Assembly: GCF_013426205.1 (NCBI RefSeq)
Contig: NC_089426.1
Span: forward strand, 186,001 to 250,000
DNA: 64,000 bases
DNA from: Metarhizium brunneum
Taxonomy: Eukaryota; Ascomycota; Sordariomycetes; Hypocreales; Clavicipitaceae
Direction: 5' to 3'
The notes under the pieces were generated by a model that was given only the letters and a program-made list of their open reading frames with translations, was not told the origin of the DNA and ran no database searches. Shown piece after piece: positions 44,330 to 54,901 of this stretch. The position numbers were made by a program, and so were the translations under genes. Position 1 is the first letter of the stretch; every line of letters begins with the position of its first letter.

Positions 44330-45088
44330 TTACTTTGGTCCAAATACTCTCTCTACAGTGTCGCCAACAGCCAAGTCCCAAGGTTGAATAGGACTCACAG
44401 CCGACCCCTCCGAAACCGACCAAAGTAGATCTGTATTCCTGCACCGATGCATTGTTCCAAGGCCGTCCACACCATGAGCAACGATGTTCCCAGCATCATC
44501 CTTTCTGACCCATGGTCGCTCAATTGTGCCATCACCAGCACACATGATTGCCTTTGAGGACACAAGGTAGGTTAGCTCTCTCTGGGGAGATAAACATGGG
44601 CGATAGAAGGCTATAAATACCTGTGCGAGATAACCTATGCAATGAGGTAAATGACTCTCATGTAGGAAATGTTGGTCGGCATGCTCGTCCCGTCGGGCGG
44701 AATGGCTATCCTGCGGGTGCTCTGGTGTACTTAGCACCTCCTTCTGGAGCATTGCTCTCAAAAGCGATAGGCAGTGCATTTGGTGAAACATGGAAATTCC
44801 CCAGTCTATGTTGAACGTTTGATTGTGCCTTATTGAGATGAAGCCCTCATTTTTAGGCATTACAGTAGAAAACCAATGTTCGTCGTTATGATAGGAAAAG
44901 TCTTCCAAAGCAGTGGACCGCGTGAAATTATTCATCTTCCATGATTCTGAAAGTTTTTCATCATGACGATAGCAGATACGAAACGGGATTTTCGTGTGAA
45001 GCTGAAGTGTCAAAACTACCAAGCTAAACATTAAGATCCCTATCGCCAGCGGATAAAGGTTCCTGGTCTTGAAGAATTTGAATTCCAT
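44330..45088 (-). CDS. UstYa-like (DUF3328) oxidase 1
   Basis: Two exons on the minus strand (44621-45088, 44330-44551) give 229 residues. The N-terminus has one membrane helix (LYPLAIGILMFSLVVLTL). The two histidine motifs of the family are HQMHC at residues 102-106 and HLPHC at 146-150, followed after the splice by AIMCAGDGTIERPW and HGVDGLG..HRC, which mark the subgroup. UstYa proteins catalyse oxidative side-chain crosslinking, hydroxylation or cyclisation in fungal peptide and other pathways, probably with copper, in the secretory lumen. It converges with the S53 peptidase (148 bp between stops) and is divergent from the second UstYa gene. Confidence 0.92.
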   Translation of the reverse strand: MEFKFFKTRNLYPLAIGILMFSLVVLTLQLHTKIPFRICYRHDEKLSESWKMNNFTRSTALEDFSYHNDEHWFSTVMPKNEGFISIRHNQTFNIDWGISMFHQMHCLSLLRAMLQKEVLSTPEHPQDSHSARRDEHADQHFLHESHLPHCIGYLAQVFIAFYRPCLSPQRELTYLVSSKAIMCAGDGTIERPWVRKDDAGNIVAHGVDGLGTMHRCRNTDLLWSVSEGSAVSPIQPWDLAVGDTVERVFGPK

Positions 45089-45808
45089 GGAATCGCTCTT
45101 TGAAGTACGTATTGCAGAGAAGGAAAGGGGCGAGAAGAAATTGCTGGTTCGTGACTACGTTATGTTGAGTGTTTGTCAGGAACAGCCCAGCTGGGGGGGC
45201 ATTTAACCGAGCTTGACTTCACGATTGAGGCTGCAGGAGAAAAAACTAAGAAACCCTTGAGGATATATGTACCCCATCTGCCAGGATACCGGACGGGGGG
45301 TAGTCCTAATAATACAGCGACTCTCTAGGACACCGTGTCGAAAGGTTTAATAGTACTAGACTGAGCCCAATATAATTGCCGCTACTGTCAGGTCAACTGT
45401 GATATGTCACATAATAGCGCTTAACGAGGGATCTTCCGGCCTTGAGCGCCTCAATATGTCCTGTAGCTTTCTGTACCCTACCTATAGTTTACCTGCACGG
45501 AGTCTTTTTGGGCGTGCCCGAGAGCCGCCCACACCGTCATCAACGCTGCAACATTCCGTTTACGAGCATCTAGGCCGTCTGGACCCCAGTTCACTCGGGT
45601 AGACAAGAAAACGCTAGATAACCTTTCCCACATTAGACATTATCAGGTGTCTAGGACAACTTTTCCTGGTTCTTGCCTGTTTCTCGTGCCTGCCAACCAA
45701 AGACTCTGCCGCAAGCGTGTCGCAATTTGTACCTTTGATCAACTATAAACTGAAAAGATTACCTGGGCACATGCTGAAAACATCATTCAAGTCCCAACGT
45801 AGAAAGAA
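45089..45808. promoter_or_regulatory. Divergent intergenic region between two UstYa genes
   Basis: About 720 bases separate the two starts. Divergent placement suggests co-expression. No specific operator could be recognised; short open stretches here look like chance. Confidence 0.4.
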
Positions 45809-46788
45809 ATGTTCCATGGCAGACGAGGCTCAATTTGCAGTGAGCGCCGTGTTGAGCACCAACAGCTACTTGACAACGACGGCCGGTTCATTTCAGAGCG
45901 TGTAAAGTGTTCGAGATGGCTATTTATTCTCAGTCTCGGATCATTAGCCCTAAATGTCGTTCTTCTCTGTATTACTTTTCTCCATGATTATACTGAGCGT
46001 CTAAACCGCACGCCTCAATTACTATACTGTGAGTGACGAACGAGTGCTGTGTATTACCGGCAACATGGCTCCCAAACTTACTCCGTCAACAGCTCCCGCC
46101 CAAGATGCTATTCATTATGAAGTAAAAAAGTTTCATCGAGGTTTTGGGGATAAAAAAACTGCATACCAAGGAGACCCTTCTCCAGAAGTCGACAAGGTAT
46201 GGAAGAGTCTGTACAATGGTAGGTTTCGTCTCTTCTATTCAACCTCACCGCGGATGCATTATTTTTGACACTGTCACCCAGAAATTGGTATAAGCAGATT
46301 ATCTCGGGAACAAGCACAGCTCCTTCCAAATCGCACGTACCCATTCATAGGAGATGAGGGGTACTACATAGCGGAGTTGGCTGTCTTCCATCAGCTCCAT
46401 TGTGTTGTATGTAAGGATCTCTTATCCACAAATGATTGGTTCCTAACATAGCGACCAGAACGCAATTAGAATAGCGTTATCCAAAGACTACTATCAAACG
46501 GTCTTCAGTCTAGAAGAGTTCGACGATGCTCAAGGCTCGTATGGGCGTGACCACATTAGCCACTGCCTAGATGCCGTTCGGGAGGCAATCATGTGCGCTT
46601 CTGATATCAGTGTCATTACTTGGCAATGGAATGATCAAGCAGAAAAGGCTTTAGGCCATGGCGATGTTCTTCACACCTGTCGAAGCTTCGAAAAAATTAA
46701 AGAATGGGCAGCTGAGAATCAAGCGCTGGTGGACTTCAACGCCGACGTCTTCGTCAAAGGCGACCCCGTTGTGGATGGCGTTGACTAA
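45809..46788 (+). CDS. UstYa-like (DUF3328) oxidase 2
   Basis: Four exons: 45809-46028, 46093-46218, 46282-46406 and 46459-46788, giving 266 residues. After a cytosolic N-terminus comes one membrane helix (WLFILSLGSLALNVVLLCI). The lumenal part includes HRGFGDKKTAYQGDPSPEVD, then HQLHC at residues 152-156 and HISHC at 189-193 followed by LDAVREAIMC, all diagnostic of DUF3328, and ends with HTCRSFEKI. The splice in HQLHCV|NAIR is phase 0. By family it performs an oxidative crosslink or hydroxylation on a peptide in the ER/Golgi. It converges on the prolyl-hydroxylase-like gene, with about 130 bp between stops. Confidence 0.93.
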
Positions 46789-46915
46789 TACTTGTCTGGG
46801 AAACTCAGAGTAAAGGTGCCTGGATTTCAAATCAATACGCCGTCATGTTTGGCAGCCATGGTAAACTTGCTCCGTTTATTGCAATTTTTTGAACCACTAC
46901 GTATAGCGACGCCCC

Positions 46916-47891
46916 CTACTTGGCGTCATTTTCTTTTCCTTTGTCTTCAGACCAGATGTTCATTCCAATTTTCTGCCCAAATAAAACAGGCATTCCGGCA
47001 TGGAGTGTTTCTGGGTGGACTTGTCCGGATTCCCGCACATTCTCCCAAAATATCGCGTTCCCGGCGATAGCTTTGAATACGACCCCTTCACGAGGCGTCT
47101 CGTCGCATTCTATATAGTCGCACCAGTTTTTTTCTACTGGCTTTTTCAACAATGGGAAATGTGTTCCACCGCCAGTGACATTTGCATAAAGATAGACAAA
47201 AAACGTGGTTCTTCGAGGATTGGACTTGCTCCAATCATAATGTTTCACGTAATGTCCAGCCGTTCCATATTTAACGATCTGAATTGCCTCCATTTCTCCA
47301 GTCAAAGCACCAAATCCTTGGAAAGCCTGGGCTCGATCCTCTATGCATTGGATCAGCTTCGTTCGCTTGGGATAGGCAGTTTTTGCATGCCTATGGTTTT
47401 GGTCAATGGTAGTGCTGCCATTGGAAAGAATAATTTTGGAATCCTCGAATTCAGTTTCGCTATGATCGAATTAGATGGCTTCAAGTGGAAGTGCAATCAA
47501 TCCACGGGATGTTTTACTTCAGCTTTGTTAGCTCTGTCGCTTCGAAATCGGTTATAAAGGAGGAAATGTAGATAACGAGCGGGCCAGTAGAGAAGACGTG
47601 AACACGATAGGCATGACGACGGCAATCCCGATCGATAAATGCCTCGGGACTCTTATATTGATAGAACCCCAAGATGTAATTGCAAACGGAAGTCCAATTG
47701 AGTACAGCCAAGATGTTGATTGCAATAGCCGAGAGCAGTACGACCCGGGCTGGTAGATAGTTCATATTCTTGCAGGGTCGCAAAATGGACACAAAAGTCG
47801 AGTTGTAGAGGTTGGAGAACCCTGCGTCAAAACGTCCGGTTGGCCCTGAGATTGACATTGGCAACTCCAGGCTTTCGTTGCGAGGGGGCAA
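46916..47891 (-). CDS. Membrane-anchored prolyl-4-hydroxylase-type 2OG-Fe(II) oxygenase
   Basis: Two exons on the minus strand (47518-47891, 46916-47459) give 305 residues. An N-terminal membrane helix (ARVVLLSAIAINILAVLNW) places the catalytic part in the secretory lumen. The double-stranded beta-helix is complete: iron ligands His198 and Asp200 in KHYDW, His278 in LHAGMPV, and the 2-oxoglutarate-binding Lys288 in FGQKIGMNIW. FSTGPLVIYISSFI and AQAFQG are typical of the P4H alpha-subunit-like group. The enzyme should hydroxylate proline (or another residue) of a secretory peptide using O2, 2-oxoglutarate and iron. The neighbouring 51-residue peptide contains a Pro-Pro-Pro run, an attractive substrate. 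Confidence 0.9.
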
Positions 47892-49002
47892 TTACATGTG
47901 TGAAAACAGAATACAGAAGGCGATGTGCATCAAGCTGTCAGCTGGGGACCATATTCGTTCAATTCAAACGCCTTTTTCATGATCAGGTTAAAGTGTAGCC
48001 TCAAACATGCGCATATAGAACGGTTGGTCGCTCCCTTGGTGATTCTTTCGTCGTCGGAAGAAGCTCCGACAGCACCGAATTCATGACAAATCGTATTAGC
48101 ACATGCACATCCCCAGACGTTGTCCAAGTCAGATACTCCCCAGTCAAACAAGGTTGCCATGCATGGCAGAGCATAATGACCTACGGGATGTGTGGGCGTG
48201 TATATATAACAGTCTTTCATTTCGCAAGGTACATGTTCAAGTAATTGAGAGTATCAGGATGTGAGTGGAGATTGGTCATGATTTGGATGGGGTGCATATA
48301 TGAGTGCATGATATGGTGATCAAAAGTCCCGCGGGATGAATATTTGGAAACAGTGTGCATCCATGGAGTTTGGACGTTGGCGATAATTCACTGATATGCA
48401 TGCATTTCATGGTGTGGTAATCAAATGTCCGTAAAGAGGACATGAAGTAGCAGTCAATATCCGTGGGGTTTGGATGTTGGTGATGAGTTCAATCCGATGC
48501 ATGCATCAACGTGTGGTACGGTGATGACAAGTTCTGTGAGAGCCAACATCCATTGATGGGGCTTGGATGTCCGGTTGGTGACAATTTCAGCGAGGTGCAT
48601 GTTTTATGATGTGCTCTGCTCGTCAAAGAGCCCGAAAAGTGGCACAATCTCGAGAATCGGTCAACTTCCGTGGTGTAGAGATGCTGATGATGCAATACGC
48701 ATCGTCAAGTGCACAACGGAACAGGGCCAAGTGCGGAGTGTACTGATATCTGTCGTGTTGGTTCATGTCAATCCCTTAGTACGATGAATCCCATGTAATT
48801 GATGTCAATCAACTGGTTGGAAAACTTAACCCCGCATTCATCATGCTATATTGACCAGACTGCTTATAAAATGGTCTGGTCAAATCACTCCTTGGGAGTC
48901 GCTGAACTATTAGCCCTTCACCCTGTTTTTATTCTTCCCAGAAACAATTCAAGACATTTAAAAGCATTCCCATTCCAACCAGCACATCAGTTGACAACCA
49001 AG
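47892..49002. other. Divergent region between hydroxylase and peptide gene, with tandem repeat
   Basis: It holds the promoter of the hydroxylase gene at the left, a degenerate tandem repeat (48265-48690), and a TATA-like TTATAAAAT near 48864 that is probably the core promoter of the peptide gene starting at 49003. Open stretches on both strands have no recognisable features. Confidence 0.45.
48265..48690. repeat. Degenerate tandem repeat, about 100-bp unit, roughly four copies
   Basis: Phrases recur in order: 'tttggatg', 'gttggtgat' or 'gttggcgat', 'atgcatgcat', 'ggtgtggt' or 'gatatggt', 'gatcaaaagtc' or 'aatcaaatgtc', then 'atccatgg' or 'atccgtgg'. Units are diverged and frames are broken by stops. 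It could be a minisatellite or the decayed remains of a repeat-containing gene. Confidence 0.6.
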
Positions 49003-49213
49003 ATGAAAAATCACTTTCTTGTTGCTCTCCTACTCTCCATCTCTGGAATTGTTAGCTCTGGGCCTATAGTGGAGCGAGTGCGTTGAATACACCAGACAGA
49101 CATTTCGTGTCTGAATATTAACTCTTATTCAGGATACCCTCGATGTTCTCAATGGCAACAGTGGCTGGACCCCGCCTCCCGGCCGCAAGAGAGATGCGAC
49201 TGGAAATATCTGA
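49003..49213 (+). CDS. Candidate secreted RiPP precursor peptide
   Basis: Two exons, 49003-49077 and 49133-49213, give 51 residues. The intron has a GTGCGT donor, a TTAAC branch region and a TTCAG acceptor, phase 0. The first ~19 residues form a signal peptide (MKNHFLVALLLSISGIVSS). The mature part reads PIVERDTLDVLNG, then NSGWTPPPGRKRDATGNI to the stop. A Lys-Arg pair at 44-45 is a likely Kex2-type cleavage site; Trp37 and Pro39-41 are potential crosslinking and hydroxylation sites. It is next to a prolyl-hydroxylase-type oxygenase and close to two UstYa genes, an S53 protease and an ABC exporter. Unlike known multi-copy dikaritin precursors it has a single core-like segment. Small size makes the gene call uncertain without transcripts. 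Confidence 0.62.
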
Positions 49214-51766
49214 ATCATGTTGAAAATATTGTCTCATGGCTCAACATTATGGCATTCAACTATACTTTGCTTACGGGACAGTCGATAATACCGGCTGAAG
49301 CTTGTCTCTGGTACTTGAATATGTTTGCAAACATCGTCGGTCGCTTTACATTATTGGGCAACGCTTATTGTTCTACTTGCGCACCAATTCACACTAGCTA
49401 CCAAACAGCATTGATTCATTTCATCACAAGTGATCAAGTATTCGTGACTCTAACGAGATGAATATGTTTGCGACTTGACGTCTTAAGATGATCACTGTAG
49501 AAACCTTGGTGGTCGTGAAAGGGAAGGGTTATTAAATGCAAGTTGCTCTGTTAAAATCGAATCATCGAAATATCAACGGTATTTACAGAAACAGATCGTG
49601 TTGACCAGCCAGACGTCGGGTTGAGAGGTGGCAGAGTTTTGCTTCTTATCCAGAGAATTCTTAGGCTCAATCAAACCACAAGCTTTGCACAGCTTCTCCT
49701 AGCTTCAATGACAAGCTTGTCCCCTCATGCCAACTTGAAAAGTGTTGTTGGATACTAGGCATACAATGTAGCAGCGTTAGCTACGATGTGCCACTGCGAA
49801 AAGAGCAGCAGGCAGGAGATTACAAGATTCGATCATCTTGACGAAACCGGTGAGTCTAGCAAGGCGTAGCGCACTCTGAAAACCGTAATAAAGCAAATGT
49901 CCCCGAGTTATTTGAACTGAGCTTTGTCCCAAACCCGGCCCTGCCATGTCCTCCGTTACTTTTACTTGTCCCATTTCCCAAAAACAACATGTCAGGTCCA
50001 AGATTACACCGGGCCGCGAGGACTGGATTATCCCTGCTCTTCTACCGCAAACTAGTTCAAGCTTCTTTGTATTACTGGCATAAACCAATACATTATTGCC
50101 ATTGTTTCATTTTAGTTATGAAGACATTGAGCGCTACCACTTCTGCCCTGGATCTGCTCTTTAATTTTGAGTTCCAAGGGCTGGCTAATGCGGGATGGAC
50201 AACGGTTGGATTAGGTGATAGCATGTTCGGATCTTTAATGCGGTGACAAGGACTCGATAGAGGGTTTGGAGCTAATAGCTCAATTCATCTAAAAACAGTC
50301 TTTGGTATTAAAGATCCTTATTTTCCCTCGAGGCCTTAAATACAAGAAGTCAGTGAGGGACTTTGCCCTATGTCCCGTGATCGTCGCCCTTGTATAACAG
50401 GCCATTTCCGTGTAACACGATGGGAAACTTCCGACATGCGCTTTGATTCTCCAAGCCCTAATCTTGATCATATTTTTGAAGCACAGATTCATGATACCTT
50501 CGACTAGCTCGTGATGTCGACACCTTGGTCGTAGATGGTGGCTCCAAGAGCACCGCGATAGGCCGCTGCTTAGAGGACATATGCCGTAAATACCAGTTTC
50601 CGGTGCAATATCACCATGGCTTCAAGTTGAATGCCAAGTCTGTATCATTGGGCTTCAGAGGACCAATTATGCCATCTCTAAGCGTGTTAGTAACGGCAGT
50701 GTGGACACACGGGCAATAGGGCTGGCCGTTCAGCGTCTTACCATGAACCCGCATGCATGGGCAGATAGAGGCGCATAGCCTGAGGGCTTACAAGAGGATA
50801 AGTTACCATGGCATGTACTAATGCGATTCGTAAAATACAAACATCTGTTTACAGGCATAGTGCGCAAATAACAGGGTCACTAAAACCTCATGCCATCTGG
50901 ATATGACTCTGAGGAGATATTAGCATATAAAATCATTATTTTTGCAACTTCAAGTGCGATAGATGACCTATGTGTCTGGGACAAAACAGCCAGATTATAG
51001 AAAAGTGTAAAGTACATTGAAATGTCAATACACCGGAGATCTGTCATGCTCCCAATGATGCGGAACGGCATTGACATACTGTGCAGTATTACGTTGAACA
51101 CGTGGTATGTTGGATATTAAGGTCAGTTATTAAAAGCAGTCCAGAATCCGTAAAAAGTTAGCACTCGAACGCAATAGTGTTTATGTGTGTTGACAAGCCC
51201 TGTCCGCTTTGCCTACCTATGGGTCGACACTTTGTTGGCATCAAGGCCTTGACTGCGACACATTGTCAAGCATGACGAGTACCAGCGTCACGGAAAACAC
51301 TCGCTAAACATGGACTGGATACACGTGTAACGCTTGTTTCTTTCACCGCGTCATGACTGCCTTGTTCCATTTCATTGTCCCTTTGTATGCGCCGTGGTCC
51401 CCCTTTTGTTGACCTGCTAAATCGCCTTTGTTGCCATCCATCGTCTTCATGTCCTGTTTAAACTACTTACACCACGAGTTCAGATTTTATGGCACATGCC
51501 GCGTCAATAGTCAAACAGAATATGCATGACGCATTACTCTGAAACAAGGTTCTATGATCGGACACCTGTTCAGATACCTGTTCAACTCGCAACACACTCA
51601 TGTATCGGCCACGCAAAGATGCAGTCACGGGCATTCAACAAACATAAAAGTCTACCATTCGCCTCTCATTCTGATTTGAAATTTTCTCCTTCACATTTCC
51701 ACACTACCAAACAACCAAGCTTTTCTACAACAACACCCACTCCTTTGCTTCATCTCCACACCCACA
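49214..51766. other. Intergenic, no gene supported
   Basis: The 3' flank of the peptide gene has an open stretch (49249-49461) that looks like untranslated sequence. A second copy of the relic repeat lies near 50245-50485. The right end, with CA-rich and CT-rich leader, is the promoter of the next gene. Confidence 0.5.
50245..50485 (+). repeat. Dispersed relic repeat, copy B
   Basis: It matches 2676-2970 in direct orientation with the same ordered blocks ('ttggagctaatag', 'agtctttgg', 'aaatacaagaa', 'gcccttgta', 'ggccatttccgtgt'). The two copies lie 47 kb apart. There is no coding potential. Confidence 0.6.
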
Positions 51767-52198
51767 ATGACCTCCAACGCAGCCTCGGCCGCAGAACAGT
51801 CCTCACGCCAGGCCGAAAAGGAAATCGACGTTTCCTGTGTGAGGTACCCTGCAAACTACTTCGCTTTGGAAATTGGGACCGCCATTTGGGGGCCGAAATA
51901 CAATGACAAGCTCGATGTCGTTGGATACTTTGAGCCTCGCGACAATCACGCGACGCACCTAGAAGCACGCGGCAAAATGTTCAGTCTCGAGGCCTCCAAG
52001 CAGGAAGACTTCTTCAAAAAGATTGTCGATATCAAGAACACTTTACGGAAATCGGGCTACCACCACACCAACATCGGTATCATCTCGGACGTTTGGAACA
52101 AACTCGTGGACGAAAATTTTTTATCTGCCCAGCAACGTCAGCAAGGGCTGAAAGGGCTTGAGAAAGCGGGATTTCCCACAGGATACCTCAAGTCCTAG
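51767..52198 (+). CDS. Small hypothetical protein, unrecognised
   Basis: A single-exon 143-residue protein with a clean leader (CA-rich, CT-rich) before the ATG. It begins with a Ser/Ala/Gln-rich stretch, followed by a mixed, mainly soluble sequence (CVRYPANYFALEIGTAIWGPKYNDKL; SGYHHTNIGIISDVW) and ends GLEKAGFPTGYLKS. There is no signal peptide, membrane helix or motif I recognise. Composition and length argue for a real gene rather than chance. Confidence 0.6.
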   Translation: MTSNAASAAEQSSRQAEKEIDVSCVRYPANYFALEIGTAIWGPKYNDKLDVVGYFEPRDNHATHLEARGKMFSLEASKQEDFFKKIVDIKNTLRKSGYHHTNIGIISDVWNKLVDENFLSAQQRQQGLKGLEKAGFPTGYLKS

Positions 52199-53416
52199 GC
52201 TCGGGGATGGAAATTCCTCTTGGACACGTTTTGCGCCAGGTGTTTTGGTCCCCAGGTTCACACAACTTACGCGGAGGACATGACTGGGACCTGTCAGCGG
52301 GAATTACGCGGACTTGAGACGAGCTTCGTGGGAAACTGGGCAAGGAATAAAGCATGGTTCAAAAGGATTTTCGTGCACCTGAGCAACTACGTCGCGAGCT
52401 GGCTAGCTGGCTGGCTTGTTGGCTTTGGAACGTTGTCCCCTTTTAATCATGTTCTAGGAGGATACACAAGATTGCTGCCAAATACACTTTCTTTACACTG
52501 GATTTTCTCCATTTGGAATGATGCACTGCTCGAGTCTTGAATTATCCGTGCGTAGTACATGTAGGGTATGGAAGCCTGCCTGCTTCGACCTGCTTCGGCT
52601 CCCATGCGTCTAGGCAAAAGTGTAGGATTGACACGCCTCGCTGACTGTTAAGAAGACTGCAGTGAATACGGCCGCGCTTGCTTAGTGAGGCTGAGGAAAA
52701 CACGCGCTGTACGTTATCGGCATTATTTATGTATCCCATTTGTTCGCAGCGCGGTGACGTCTTTCTTTGTTGGGGCTTTGTCTTTTTCCATGCAGTGTTA
52801 CGTGTGACCCAAGTCATCCGGCCGCATGTGTCACATTTTATCAAATGCTCATGGCCTTTGTTTGTGTTGGTCCTCACCATTCGTTGTTCTGTACATGTCG
52901 AGCACGAGGTCAGATGTTTGGGACAAAGGCCAAGGCTCACTAAGCAAGCAGCTGCAGCACTCGAGACTGTGATTGTTTCAGCGGGTGTGAACCGTGCGTG
53001 GGAGCATCGAGCATCACAAAGGGCAATGAATCCGAGAAGCAGATGTACGGTTGGACTCGCCGCTCGTTGACTGAACAGTTGGGAAGCTGATGTGCGCGCA
53101 TCTTCATCGCCAACGCAGCTCAGCGACTTCGAGAGCAGGGCGACGGCCAGATCAGACCGACCGCCACAGCCAAGGAATATAAAATGGCCCAGGTTATTTC
53201 CACCCATTTTCTGTACGGCCACCAGAGACATCTTGCCAGCACGTGAATGCTCAGAATCACCAAGCACCGACGTTCTCCTACGACAATAAACGGCTCTTTC
53301 CCTCGTCTCCCTACCCGCTTGAAGACGAAACAAACGAAGCGAAACGAAGGGGAACAACAAAAAGCACAACGGACAGATACCTAGCAACGCTCTCTCCATC
53401 TCGCACTCTTTCCAAA
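52199..53416. other. Intergenic; contains a long antisense open frame
   Basis: The minus strand is open for about 300 codons from 53456 to 52542 and includes CSTC and CDTCG pairs, but it lacks a good ATG and overlaps the promoter and 5' end of the plus-strand gene at 53417. No gene is called. Confidence 0.4.
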
Positions 53417-53980
53417 ATGAGCTCCGGCACAGACTTTCCGTGTCAAAAGGGCGCACTTCTCGGCTCGCTCTTGTCGATACTCGGCATTCACCTGCTATCG
53501 CTGCCTCTATTTGCTCGATTCCTCAACAGTCGGCGCAATACCCGTCGAAAAATTAACGTCGACTTGGTGACGAACAACCACAACATTTGGATAACAACCA
53601 TCGGGAAAGAGGGGACGAAGTCATATGCCACCTACACGGCCGACCTTGGCGGAGCCAAGGCTGTATGTTCGGAAAACCATTCTGTAGAGATCGTCGAGAA
53701 CTGGCCGAATCCACCAGACGGCAAACGCCACCACTTGGGCACCATTGATGCAGACCAGAGGGACATGGACTGTTTGAGAGACGCGATTCTCCAAAGCAGC
53801 CCCGTCATCAGCCCCTTCCCCTTCGACGCCGTCGTCCTCGTTTGGAACATTCTTTACCGGCAAGGGTATCTGGGTGAGGAAAAATTCAGAGCGGGAGAAG
53901 CAACGTTGACAGACTGCGTTGACGAAATGCTTGTCCGGAGTGGGTGCACAGAACTGCCCTTCAAAGCCTACCGGGAGTAA
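53417..53980 (+). CDS. Hypothetical protein with hydrophobic N-terminus, unrecognised
   Basis: A single-exon 187-residue protein; the open frame extends upstream but the ATG at 53417 (MSSGTDF) follows a long pyrimidine-rich leader and is the most likely start. A hydrophobic stretch at about 12-36 (GALLGSLLSILGIHLLSLPLF) may be a membrane anchor, followed by a basic patch. The rest is soluble, with NIWITTIGKEG, a Trp/Pro segment ENWPNPP, and FDAVVLVWNILYRQGYLGEE. I cannot assign a family. Confidence 0.55.
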   Translation: MSSGTDFPCQKGALLGSLLSILGIHLLSLPLFARFLNSRRNTRRKINVDLVTNNHNIWITTIGKEGTKSYATYTADLGGAKAVCSENHSVEIVENWPNPPDGKRHHLGTIDADQRDMDCLRDAILQSSPVISPFPFDAVVLVWNILYRQGYLGEEKFRAGEATLTDCVDEMLVRSGCTELPFKAYRE

Positions 53981-54901
53981 AGATCAATATGTGTGCTTTA
54001 CGACAAGAAAGTATCAGAAATGTGGCTAGGGGTTATGAAGACCTTGGTATGGATAGATGGGGAACCAGGCGAGGAATAGAATGCACCTTTGGCTTTTGTC
54101 CAACTAGGCAAAGCTATCTCCCAGCCTTGACAAGAGAAGACTAGTTATGGAAGGGTTATTCACAAATACATTCTTCTTCCATTCATATTTTTGTCTTTTA
54201 ATCTGTCATGTTCGCAAGTGTCCATTGTACTACGCTCAATAGTAGATCCATCAGTAGCAAGCAAGGAGTCGTAACGCACAGGAAAAGAGACATAAAGACA
54301 AAGTAATGACGACTCATCATCTAGGACTTGAGTAGATTGAGCCGCAGATGCCTAGGACACCATGGAGTCGGCGGCACTTTTGTTGACTTGGTATTCAGGG
54401 AATGTGGGATTGCGGAATGTATTCTTGAAAACGGATGGTTCCCTGCGTAGGCACCACTATCAACCTCGAATAATCAATATCCGGAAACCGAGAATCCGCC
54501 ATGAAGAGAGAGGCGAAGATGCATGCCTTGGCACTGGTGTATTCATTGGCCATGCCGCGACCACTTGGCGAATGTGCCGAGCGGGCTGTCTCTAATAAGA
54601 ACAGAATCAGTGAAGGGGAATATAAGAGTAAGCTCCGAGTCAATGAATGTCTGCAGAATAAATTACACAATGTGCTTGTCAGGCAGCGCAACCTTGGTAA
54701 TTTGGTCAAAGTGTCAGAAAAATAAAAAGCAGATGAAGTCTTATATAGCTACCAGGACAGCCAATCATCGACTAAAAGGCGTTTAACAGCTTGTATGGTT
54801 GTAGAGATTATCAAAGCATATATTAAAACCAGCACTACGAAGAATATGCACCAGGGCTACATAGGGAACAACCCACAGCATGCCTTTTCATTTCCTACAT
54901 G
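53981..54901. other. Intergenic, no gene supported
   Basis: Only short overlapping open stretches on both strands; the right end is the 3' flank of the monooxygenase gene. Confidence 0.5.

Noticed and set aside
49249..49461. 70-codon open frame after the peptide gene
   Set aside because: Reading into it would require leaving the KR-containing frame; it looks like 3' untranslated sequence.
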